DNA from: Casuarius casuarius
Lineage: Eukaryota > Chordata > Aves > Casuariiformes > Casuariidae
Direction: 5' to 3'
Length of the DNA stretch: 64,000 nt
NCBI GenBank assembly: GCA_003342895.1
Contig: PTFA01000055.1
Coordinates: 3,379,629-3,443,628 of the forward strand
In this document: in pieces, positions 13,296-24,777 of the stretch
How the letters are laid out: the number at the start of each line of letters is the position of its first letter
Position numbering within the stretch: position 1 is the first letter of the stretch
The notes under the pieces: generated by a model
Told to the model about the DNA's origin: nothing
The model's input: the letters and a program-made list of their open reading frames with translations, nothing else
Databases searched by the model: none
Translations under genes and position numbers: made by a program

Positions 13296-15574
13296 GCTAA
13301 TTAAGCTGATTCATTAAAATATATTTTAATATAGCTGAAAGTAAAATCCCTCACAGTTCTTAAGAACAGCAAATGCACACCATGTGCACAGAATGAGTGA
13401 CTGTATCTTGTAAAGTTACCTAGGAAAAGGATGTAGGGGTCCCAACAGAAAAGCAATTCAATGTGAGCTTGAAGGGCAATGATATGGCAAATGAGCTACT
13501 ACACTCCTTTGACATAAAAAAGGGAGAAAGGAGGAATCAAGCTGAAGGAAATAATTTGCATTTGTGTAGAGCACTGGAAAAACATTACTAGAGCACTATG
13601 TCAGCATGATTGGCTGTATTTTATAAGACTGGAATGTTAGAAAAGATATAGAAAATATTCAGAAAAAAAACCATTTGAAGGCTGGAAAAGACACCATCTT
13701 CTTACAAAGCAAGCAATTATTCATTGGAATTTGTGTTTCATTTCTGTTTCAAGTCTTCAGAACAAGTTTGAATGGCTTTTTGGTGTGTATGCTTTGTCAT
13801 ACTTGCCAAAGTAACTAATCCCTCCCTTCTCAAATTTCTCTCTAAGTGGCCAAATCTTTCATACAGGACTTCTGAACTTAGTTGCTTCGGCGTGTTTGAA
13901 AATTATACCCTTTCTTTCTCATGACTCCCAGGCCCCCAGCCTGAAAACAAGTGGAAACAATATGGACTCATTTGGATGTCAGAAATTCTGCGAGTCTGTA
14001 AATAAATACCTAAATAAATAACTCAGCTGATAGTGTGGGGAAGCACAAAACCAAGTCTGAGCTGCTGCTGACCACATGATAATATGAGACTGCATCCCTT
14101 TCTTTGGTAGAGATGCAATTCTTTTAAGATCGTTTGTCTTTCATGTACTATTGAACACAACACGTGTCTCAGTGATTGATTGACTGATTGAAACAAAGAC
14201 AGAAAGAAACAACCATTAAACTTTTAAGCCCTTTTTATGGGTCATCTTTGAGGAAGCAATCTTGAATAGGCCAAGCTGCCATTGAAGGTAAAAAAATCTG
14301 TCATCACGTATCAGTTGAATCAAGCTCTTATTTTTGACAGTTTGAATTACTTAGCTGAAAAACAGGGTTTTTTTTTTCTCAGAAAGACCAGATGGAACTG
14401 TAACCACTTAAATAGCCAGGGGTCTTCAGGTTTGATTGTACAGGTATACAAGCCATTCTTTGCAGAATAGGAAAAGGAAGCTCACTCAGCACATACAGTG
14501 CAAGAAGTCCTGTTGATAACCCTTGTTTAGGTCATAAGTCTTGCCCCTGGAAAAAAATATATATATTTTTTGCTTGCACAGAGTCTTACAAAGAGAATTA
14601 ATAACTTAGAATTTTACAGAAAAATGCAGTACTATAAACCTCATAAACTACTGTGACATACCTTTCACCCCAACATTAGCATAAAATCGTAACAGTGTAA
14701 TGGCTGATCTGTGTGAATTTTCCAAATTGCAGCTGTAAACTGCAATCATCTGATTGAAAACAAGACAGAGATACAGTCCCAGTCACGTGGATTTGAAAGC
14801 CAAAATTTCTCGAAGGTTAGGGCATCTGAATACAAACATAAAAGGCAGATCTGTAATGAAGGTTTGACTCTCAAATTGTTAAGTGGAATCCAGGATCTGT
14901 TCAGCCCTTATCATTTTGCTAAATCAGAACCTGCCCTCACATGTTGTGTAACTTCAGATGTTGTATTCCACAGCCCGTTCTTTGTCAAGGTTCACAGTTA
15001 TCTCCTCCCCCAAACAACAACACTGTGTGACAGCAATTGATCTGCTGGCAAGGTATCAGTGCAACACATCACTAATCCATCATTCTGCTTCATTCATTGA
15101 TGAAACACAGCAGGGAGTTGAGCACCAGCCAGCAAAACAGTCCTGGCTGTGCTCCCTGCTTCCCACGTGATTGACACAGATGGACTTCAGTGATGAATGG
15201 GCAGACAGCAGAGGGACAGGCTAACAGTTTGAGGACATGCTCTCCCACAGCACTGCTGGGACAGACAGCAAGCTAACAAAGCAGAGAATCACACAAACTG
15301 GGAGAAAAAACTCCACCCAAGCCAAAACCTCCCTTATACCTCTGACTAAGTTCGCTGTGAAAATGGATGAAGTCCACTCACCTTTCACGTGGACCATCAA
15401 ACAATTCCAAACAGTCCTAAGGGCCTGCAGCCTGCAACTAACTTCATAACAGAGAGACACCCTTGACAGACATGGGTTTTGCAGGGGTCCACAAGGAAGC
15501 GTGATGCCTCATGCAGTGAACTGCTGCAAGCAACTCTCTGTCCATTCCCATCAAGGCTGCACATACTTACCCAA
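13296..15574. other. Intergenic, between two CR1 copies
   Basis: AT-rich; no exon or repeat family recognised. The short GATT-rich stretch near 14172-14190 is trivial. Confidence 0.55.
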
Positions 15575-16763
15575 TCTGATGGAATGACTGGCTGGGTAGA
15601 TGAGGGGAGAGCAGTGGATGTTGTCTACCTTGACTTCGGCAAGGCTTTCAACACTGTCTCCCATAACATCCTCATAGGAAAGCTCAGGAAGTGTGAGTTA
15701 GATGAGTGGACAGTGAGATGGATTGAGAATTGGCTGAATGGCAGAGCTCAGAGGGTTGTGATCAGCAGTGCAATCTAGTTGGAGGCCTGTAGCTAGCGGT
15801 GCCCCCAGGGGTCAGTACTGGGTCCAGTATTGTTCAACTTATTCATCAGTGACCTGGATGAAGGGACAGAGAGCACCCTCAGCAAGCTTGCTGATGATAC
15901 AAAAGTGGGAGGAGCGGTTGATATCCCAGAGGGCTGTGCTGCCACTCAGAGAGACCTGGACAGGCTGGAGAGTTGGGCGGAGAGGAACGTCAGGAAGTTG
16001 AACAAAGGCAAGTGCAGGGTCCTGCACCTAGGGAGGAATAACCTCATGCACCAGTACAGGTTGGGGGTTGATGTGCTGGAAAGCAGCTCTGTGGAGAAGG
16101 ACCTGGGAGTCCTGATGGACAACAAGCTGACCATGAGCCAGCAATGTGCCCTTGTGGCCAGGAAGGCCAATGGTATCCTGGGCTGCATTAGGAAGAGCGT
16201 TGCCAGCAGGTCAAGGGAGGTGGTCCTCCCCCTCTACTCAGTCCTGGTAAGGCCACATCTGGAGTACTGTGTCCAGTTCTGGGCTCACCAGTATAAGAGA
16301 GACACGGAACTACTGGAGAGAGTCCAGCACAGGGCTACAAAGCTGTTTAGGGGGCTGGAGCATCTCCCCTGTGAGGAAAGGCTGAAAGAGCTGGGCCTGT
16401 TTAGCCTGCAGAAGAGAAGACTGAGAGGGCATCTTATCAAAGTATACAAATACCTTAAGGGAGGGTGTCAAGAGGATGGGGCCAGACTATTTTCAGTGGT
16501 GCCCAGTGACAGGACAAGAGGCAACGGGAACAAACTGAAACACAGGAAGTTCCATCTGAATATGAGGAAAAACTTCTTTACTTTGAGTGTGACAGAGCAC
16601 TGGAGCAGGTTGCCCAGAGAGGCTGTGGAGTCTCCTTCCCTGGAGGTACTCAAAACTCACCTGGACGCGATCCTGTGTAATGTGCTCTAGGTGACTCTGC
16701 TTGAGCAGGGGGTTTGGACGAGATGATCTCCAGAGGTCCCTCAACCATTCCGTGATTCTGTGA
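15575..16763 (+). mobile_element. CR1 LINE, 5'-truncated, reverse transcriptase and 3' end (best preserved copy)
   Basis: It begins inside the reverse transcriptase (GMTGWVDEG, then AVDVVYLDFGKAFNTVSHN) and runs through CPQGSVLGP and the catalytic LADDT (family usually FADDT). It continues through the C-terminal region ([43 protein letters not shown]) to the natural stop near 16690 and the CR1 3' tail ending in a GTGATTCTGTG motif. The frame from 15830 to 16690 is open for 286 codons. A stop at about 15776 and a shift back near 15800 break the upstream part, so the element is dead. Truncation at the 5' end is typical of CR1. Confidence 0.93.
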
Positions 16764-18924
16764 AGGCTGAATACAAACCCCAGCATGGAGATGCTACACA
16801 GGGAGAGGATGGGCCACCCAAACCTGTTTTAGATCCCAGAACCAATACAATCCTGGGACTTGCCTCCCTCCCCATGCCTTTTTGGTTCGTTCCAGATGTG
16901 ATCAGCCAACCCTTTCTCCATTCCTCCATTAAAAGTCTCCCTCAGCCTTCATGGTTAGACTCTTACCACCTTGTTAACAAGGCCCCTGAGTCTTACTAAT
17001 CTTAAGCAACAGCAGAGAGTCTGCCACTCCAAGTTTTGCTTATGGTATTATTTGTACATGCCATGCCATGGTCAAAGGATTGGCATACCTTTTCATCGTA
17101 TTTTCGAACTCTGTGATATCTGAGAAATTGCATGTCACCAACATTAGGGCTTCCAGTCAGCTCCATCAAAGTAACGTGCTCCAACAGGTGAGGACCTGTG
17201 AGATGTACCTGCATCAGAGCATGATGCAGTGCCAGATTCACGCACATAGAGTTTCATTTGTGCTTCCTGCAAACTAGGTTGAGCACTGTAAGTTTAAACT
17301 CAGATATTTACAAGTTTATGAGAGAAAAACTTTTCAGGAGACACTTCACCATTTAAAATACAGCAGCAGGAGAGTTTAGCTGTCAGTTTTGATATCTCCT
17401 ACATAGTGAATTTTTGTCACAGAGGATTTTGGGTCTTGGGTTTTTTTCCTCAGCAGGATTAATTGAGTCTGTCTTGAAAATCTCTCATTAAAACCCAGTA
17501 AACCAGTAGTACTGGGCACAATATGAGAAACCCGCAATCCAAGCAGGCCAACTACTACAAAAATGTGAGGTGGAAAAAAACTCTGCAAGCCAGTATATAT
17601 GCTAGTGGGGCCAGAGATTCGCTTTAACTTGAAATAAGGGAGAAGTACACTAGAGAAATCTAGTCACATCCAGATAGTGACTTTGTGAAATTCACCTTTG
17701 GAAGGTAAGTGGCTAATAATTTCCCTGGGGTTCTTCCTAAGGTCACAGCAGCTCACAGTGCCACTGTAGCTCACCGATCACTTTGTCCCGCAGAACTCCC
17801 AGGCACCCTGGGGCTTCCAGGTCGCCTGGAACTGAAGAGTCTGACCAAGTTTGCAGCATGTCAGCACTCTTCAAACAGCTCTTCAACAGCTTATTCCTAA
17901 ATAATTACTCATTTTAACCACAAGCATACATAGACTCCTATTCATAATACTTAGAGGAATCTGAAAAATCTGAATGCTCAGCTAATACTCATACAAAATC
18001 TGTTTCCTAAAAAATACCCCAAATTTTATTTTGGTGGAAAAATAAGTTTGGGGTGTATGATAAACTTATTTATTTATTAGAATAATCTCTTTGATCTAGA
18101 AATCTTATTTTTATACAGTTGTTTGTTTGACATTTTATAATTGGTTAGAATACTACAGTACTCAGTGAGATTATTAAGTAACCTAATTATTTATCAGCAA
18201 AGGGCACCTACAGATATCATATGCCAGCAGAGCCAAACAGCAAGCACTGGGAGAACCATAACTTCCAACAAGGATGCCAATCAATTGTTCAGTTCCTCAT
18301 GAGAGTCATTAAAATAAAAAGAAAAAACAATGCAATGATCTGATAAAATATTTTCTTCATATAAGCTTATTTTAGAGGTGTGACTTTATATTACTTCAGG
18401 AAACTTGTAATTTTTTTATCTAACAGAAAACAAACACAATTAAACAGGCTTTCAGATGGAATCAATAAGTTTTGGAGAGTTTTAGTACTGCTTAGACACA
18501 TACACTGTCAATATGGTATCAGAGGTGGGATGATTCCAAGATCAAATTAAGAAATACACCATGTTTCCTTTTAAATTTTTCATCTAAAACCAGGGTTTGA
18601 GTTGCCTTTTCCTTCCCTCTTGGGCTTATCTCAAAGATAATGGCTTCAAATTATAGTTCTTTTACCTCTACTTTCAGGAAGGCCCAAGAGACTTTGCAGA
18701 ATCAGATTGATTGTTCCTGAACCAGGAATAAAGATTAAATTTACAAATATAGAAGAGGCCCTTAGCACAGCAAGTACTGTTTCTTACATGTAAGTATTTA
18801 ACTGGTACATACATTGCTGTATTAGCATACTGCTTCTTCTAGTATGACAGGGGAACAAGACGGAATATTCATTTTCAAAGCCAAAGAAATGAAACTTTGT
18901 ATTCCTGTGTTATTAAGCCCTGTA
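16764..18924. other. Intergenic, between two CR1 copies
   Basis: No gene or repeat family recognised. Sequence just after 16763 is unrelated to CR1. Confidence 0.55.
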
Positions 18925-19506
18925 GCAATGAAGGCTAACCACATACTTGGCTGCATGAGGAAGAGTGCAGCCAGCAGAACAAGGGAAGTGATTATTTCCC
19001 TTTATTCATAAATTCCAAGATTTTATCTTGAGTGTTGCACTCAGCTTTGGACCTCCCAGTACAGTAGACACAGACAAATGGAAGAGAGCCCATCAGAGGG
19101 CCAGCCAGCATGATGGTTAGAAGGCTGCAACGAACAATGCAGGGGGAGCCTGAAGGCACGGGGGTTGTTCAGCCTGCAGAAGAGTGGGGACATCTAACAG
19201 CAGTCATCCCCAGCCCAAAGGAAGGTTAGAAGGAGGGCAACGCCAGGCTCTTGTCAGAGTTGTGCAGCAAAAGGACAAGAGGCAGCACTCACAACAAATT
19301 CTTCTGTGCGAGGGTGGTAAAGCTCTGGAACAGGCTGCCCAGAGAGGCTGGTGGGGCTCTAGCCTTGGAGATACTGAACATGTGAGTGGGCAAAGCCCTG
19401 AGCAACCTGGACGGACCCTGAATTAGTTCTGCTTGGAGGGGGAGTTTGGACTAGCTGATCTCCAGAGGTCCCCGCTAGCCTATACTTTTTCACTGATTCT
19501 ATGATG
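18925..19506 (+). mobile_element. CR1 LINE 3' fragment, decayed
   Basis: Recognisable CR1 3' segments appear in order: GGCTGCATGAGGAAGAG near 18950, CAGCCTGCAGAAGAG near 19170, GGACAAGAGGCAGCACTC near 19275 and GGCTGCCCAGAGAGGCTG near 19335. Then come CTGATCTCCAGAGGTCCC and a tail ending in GATTCTATGATG. Frameshifts and deletions throughout. Confidence 0.85.
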
Positions 19507-19963
19507 CTGTTGTATGCATCACTGTATCCACCTATATCTAAATCTAAATCTATCAGCTTTTTCACATGGAAAATTCTATGCATTATATTTAAGCAGGAAA
19601 ACTCACACTTCATGTGACTCCTCACCTTCCTGTATCCTAGGTCCCACAATTCCCTCAGAAATCTTGCCGTGCACTCTATAGTAAGGCAATTATTTCCTTG
19701 TCACTCCTTTTGCAAACTGGCGACGACTGACAGTTCGAGAAGAGCTATAAGATGTGAGGCTTTTATTGAAGTATATGTGGAAATGAACAACAAAATCAGA
19801 ACACTGATTTCTTTTTTTACTTCTTTTTACTGATCCTGGAGTTTTTAATCAGCTATGCATGCCATCTGATGTCAGATAGCACCAGAGTCTATGTCATGCA
19901 GTGTATCATACTGAGCACAAACTGTGCTTTTGACATCAAGAAGGACAGAAGTCTTAGATGGGG

Positions 19964-19994
19964 GGACGGACGGATGGACGGACAGACAGACAAA
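19964..19994 (+). repeat. (GACG/GACA)n short tandem repeat
   Basis: Tetranucleotide array that changes from GGAC units through GGAT to GACA units. Likely length-variable between individuals. Confidence 0.85.
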
Positions 19995-22716
19995 CTCATT
20001 GTCTAAGCATTAATACAATGAGCAGCTATTGCTAAGTTCACTGCTGAAAGTATATGCAATTTTTTTTGAGAGTAAATAAGTCTCACTACAACAAACCGTT
20101 AGCTATTCTGGGAGAAAAGGGTAGTCCCCACTCTGGTTGAAACTCTACTGCTGCACAGAGATTAAAGATTCATTGGGTGAGAGAAGGAGCCAACTCCCTT
20201 GCGCAGGAGGAAGCTGTAGCTCTCCCCGGCAGAGGTGAACTGTGCCTTCCTTACGTCCCAAAGAACGTCAAAGAACTGCATTTTACCCAGTGACTGTTTA
20301 ACATAAAATACGCACTGTCCTTAGGACAGGCCTGGGACCCATGACTTCCCCTCTCTGCCCGACGTACAGACTGGAACATGACACTGCATTTTTGAAACAA
20401 TAGGCTTAGATGAACCTTGCACCAGGTTATCAGGTTCTGAATCCTTGGTGGCTGGAGAGATGCCAAATAGCACAGGCTAAGGTGAAAAAGCCTCGGCGAT
20501 GCACGGGATTTCACTGGGATCACTGTTTCACATGGGAGTACTGCAAGGACATTGCACAGTGCTGCCCTAAGCAGAATTTCGTCCCAAGGAATTTAGCCCT
20601 CTATGTTCACTAATCGAGAATACAGGTATAGCTCTAGATTCCCCTGTGGGGTCAGGCATGAAAAGATAAATGCTGCAATGCTGAAAACTGTGGCAACCTC
20701 TGTCTCTTTGTTAATCAAGGCCTCTGTCCTCACCATAAAGCAGTAGGTCCACACAGAGATGATAGTACCTTGATGGACAGAAATACCTCCAGAAGAGTGA
20801 AGGTGTAACTGCGCTTATCTTTACTTCCATGAGCTCTAGAAAATTTGTGAAAGGCTTGAATTCTGATATCCAAATCTGCAAAATGGTAGGTTCTTCTGGA
20901 AACAGCACAGGCTTGCAGAATATAATGGATTTAGTTAAAACCAGGACAAATCTAAAGCTGTCACCACCAGGAAGAAATGAGACAGAAAAGCTTTGCAGCT
21001 GCAGCGCTTCAGTGAACTTCTGACACACTATTAGCTACTACACCTTTCTAACCCAGCGAATAGTTGGAATAAGAGTGCATTTGCTAAGAAAGAAGGAGAG
21101 TTTCAGGGCAACAGGACCTCTTCTGTAACTTGTTTGGTTCTTTATCCATTTGGTAGACACTCAGCTCTATATAGGTCAGTCAATGCATGCTAAGCATTGG
21201 AATAATTATGCTCTGAAAAGGAACATTCATATCAGAAAGGGAAACTGCTTTATTTAAATAAGGTCGGAAATAATTATGTAAAGTCAGTGATAAAGAAAGA
21301 ATAAAGTTCATAGCAGGAATTCATGACAATGATAGGTCATGCTTGCACAGTGAAAGCTTTGACACGAAGCTTGTGTCACACTGAGCTCAAAGGAAGGTTA
21401 GTCACTGTGTATTAGTAACCACTTGACTATATGATTTCCTAACAGAAGGTGCAGGACATGTCTGAACACTTTTTAAAATAGTGAGAATTCCTTTTTCACA
21501 TTGCAGAGCCTTGGCTCTTCCTGGAGGCGGGAGGGAACATGCAGAGCAAAGCTGTTCTGGTGCTTTACAGAAATATGTATCAATAGGGATATATTTCTAA
21601 TCTGTAACCACTCTCTAGCTCTGCTTTCATTAACAGTCTGTCAAGCTTCTCCTATAAATCTCTGTTTTCACTGCTTTACAGCTCAGCCATAAAAATTCAC
21701 TGCAGTCTAACATTTGGCAGAAAGTTTCAGCCTCAGCACAGCTCTCACCTTCACACTTAAACCAAAAATTAAAACAACACCTTAAAAAGGAGAACTCAAA
21801 GACTACAAATGTATTAAAGTGCTGCACAGAATTCAGAAAGGCAAACCCAGGATCAGTAAGAGCCCAGGATTCACACAAGAGGCTAAGTTAGGTATTGAAT
21901 GCCACATCTAGTGCTCAGGTATTGAAATAATTTCCTACAGAGGACCATCTTCCTATACAAACAGTGTCTCATTGTGTACACATACACCAAGGCTGAACAG
22001 GAACTGGGGTTGGGCTCTGCTTCTCCATTTGCGTCTGTGAAAGTCTAGCTGATCTTTACAGTTCAGTTTCCTTACCAGTTAAGGTAGTTAACCTGTCAAA
22101 TGCAGGTCGATGCCAAACTGCTCATTTTACTAGACCTCACAGTAAACCAGATCTAGTAGCAGATCATAGTAGTAAGATCTACTATCAAGTTCACTGGTAT
22201 TTAAGTGTTTTCCCCCGATCTGGGAAAGTATAGGGGAGAAATGGCTATAACTTGCACTGATCCTTAATATTCCCCCAGAGTAATCTGACATGAAGTGCTA
22301 TTTCCATGTGCTTCTCTTGTCCATCCTTGTGGTGGAACCTGTAGGGAAAGGAAGAGGTGGTGGCTATGCCAGCACGGTATCCACCATGGACTCCACCACC
22401 CAAGCCTTCCCAACTGGATTGCATCTAATTCTTTTGCAGTGTCTGGCTGGTACAAGGGGATGGAACAAGACAGACTTCCTTCATCTTCCTATTTATTCTA
22501 ATTTCTATTGCAAACACACACTCCGGGGTTCTTTCATGCTACACAGCACAGATGGGAAAAGCACTCTGGCAGTCCTGGGGCAAGTGTGTCTAAGTGGCAA
22601 TCTCATCTTCGGTTTCCTCTCGCCTCTAAAGCAATCCCTCCCCTCAGCATCCTTAGGCACTTCCTAGTGACACATCACTAATTAAACAGAGAGATCATGG
22701 CAAAAACCAATGAAGA

Positions 22717-22754
22717 AATGACAATGTGACAACCAGGCTGGTCACATTGTCATT
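22717..22754. repeat. Perfect inverted repeat, 14-bp arms and 10-nt loop
   Basis: Left arm AATGACAATGTGAC (22717-22730), loop AACCAGGCTG, right arm GTCACATTGTCATT (22741-22754). The arms are exact reverse complements. The function is unknown. Confidence 0.9.
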
Positions 22755-24755
22755 GTGAGAGGATGGAGAGAAAAAATAAAGGGCTGAGAGCAGAGTCTTT
22801 GGGGATCAGTAATTTACTGCTATATGCAACCCTTCAGGCCTTGCACCTCAGCTTTCCTGCAGGACATGTTTACAGTATATTTCACTCCACCATATCAATG
22901 GCTTTTCAAATAAGGCCTCCAAACTTGCGCACTGTTACCTGTGGGGTGGAACTGAGCCTACAGAGAGACTAAAACTCCAATTGGTACTTGAATGAATGTT
23001 TGGAAGGAGGCAGGGAGGATTTGTCATCAGTTTACACAATGGCTTACATTCTGGATCTTTAAATAAAGTAAATCTTTCATACAAAGCTCATTAATTGCAA
23101 TTAAAATTTGCCTGGTGCAGCGAGTTTTTAAAGAAATGTCCCTAGAGCTATCCAAGCAATCTTTCATGTTACAACTAAAGATTTGTACCTCTACCTCAAG
23201 CAAAATGAGATGCTACTGACACTTAAGAATTTCCTGGAGGAACTGCTACTTTTGCTGTAAATAGAGAGTGATTATATAATAAAACTTTACATTTAAATAG
23301 ATAACACACATGCAACTGCACCAGCATCAGGGGTGATAGCAGTTAGCCACTATTATAATTTTTTTTAGTGTGGTTACTTTTAATATCAGTCCATGAAACA
23401 TAACAAGGGGCATCAGAAGTCCTCCTGTATCACAAGTATATTCTAAAGAATGAAAGCATAACTGTATTTTGACTGGCTGAAATTATTATTAGGTCATCCA
23501 AATGAGGAAATGATAGTTGCTTTCAGAGATTGTATCACTGCTTACTCATGCAAAAAAAAAATCTGGAAAAAATAAATTTCAGTGACCATTTAAGAACAGA
23601 CTTTCCTTGTGATGTGCAAATACAACACAGATTTGCATTAATGAGAATTATTCTTGTGGTATGAAAAAAAAATCTGCCTAAGAAACTACCCCACTATATT
23701 GTTATGTAATAACAAATAAAACAATCACAACATTTAAAGGGAGCCTGCTGCCCTAATGAAATCATTGGATATGACTTATTTATACAATTTACAGGAATTG
23801 TTTCACTTTCTTTTTTCAGACCTCATTAACACAGAAAATACATCTGCCTGCTTATGTCTTATTTTTGCTTGTTACACGAATTTCTGCCATATTCAGGTAC
23901 TTTTATCGATATTTTCCTGTGGCTGAAGGGTAAAGATGCATACTTTTCACTGTATGACTTCAGAGACACAGGACAGAAAGTTTAGCCCAAGGTGGCTTGA
24001 GAAAAAAAACTACTGTTAAGTAACTGTACCCACATGCTCATCATTAGAGCATTATAATTCCTGACTGCATCTCATGGGTGACTCCCTAGGGATCTTACAG
24101 GCCGCTTTTCAATGAAAAAATGACCCCAGTCTAGAATGTTTCAGATATATTGCTCTAATTGTGGGTGCTATGAGGAGGGACAACATTAAATGCTTATGTC
24201 AAGTCTAGACTCCAGCTTACACAAGAAATCCCTGAGACTTCATTACAGAGTCTCTGTCTGCCATCATGGACGTATTGAGAGCCATAGTGGATGGAAAAGG
24301 AATTTTTCTCAAAAGCATTTTGTTTTAAAGGCAGGTCACAACAGATATCCCAGATCCTACATCCAAACTATAAGTAATGTCTCCCAGGCAAGCTAACCAC
24401 AGTGAAATTTCTGCAGTGGCAATTGCATTCACAGCACTTAACCGAGATGTAAAATTGGTACTGTAAAAGGTTCTACTGAAGCCTTATACTGTTGGTTATC
24501 TTTGTTTGCTAAGCATATTTTATATTTTTGTTCTCCTCTTTGCTCCATCTGCAACTAGAAGGTGAAATGCCAGAAGGATGCAAAAAATATCGCTCTTGCC
24601 TTACTTCTGATTCAGATTTAACTCGCACAAAAATGTCTTCAGATTCTGTTCCAAAGAACTAAATCCAGTTATAAGTAACAGTGTTTTCAGGAAGTTTCCA
24701 AAAACCTGAACATTTGAGAGCTTAGCCGTTATCTGAAGCCCATCCATTATGAGTG

Positions 24756-24777
24756 CTTTCACCCTTTAGGGTGAAAG
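24756..24777. repeat. Near-perfect 22-bp palindrome
   Basis: Arms CTTTCACCCT (24756-24765) and AGGGTGAAAG (24768-24777) are exact reverse complements around a TT centre. Such a site could be a dimeric protein-binding site or chance. Confidence 0.85.
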
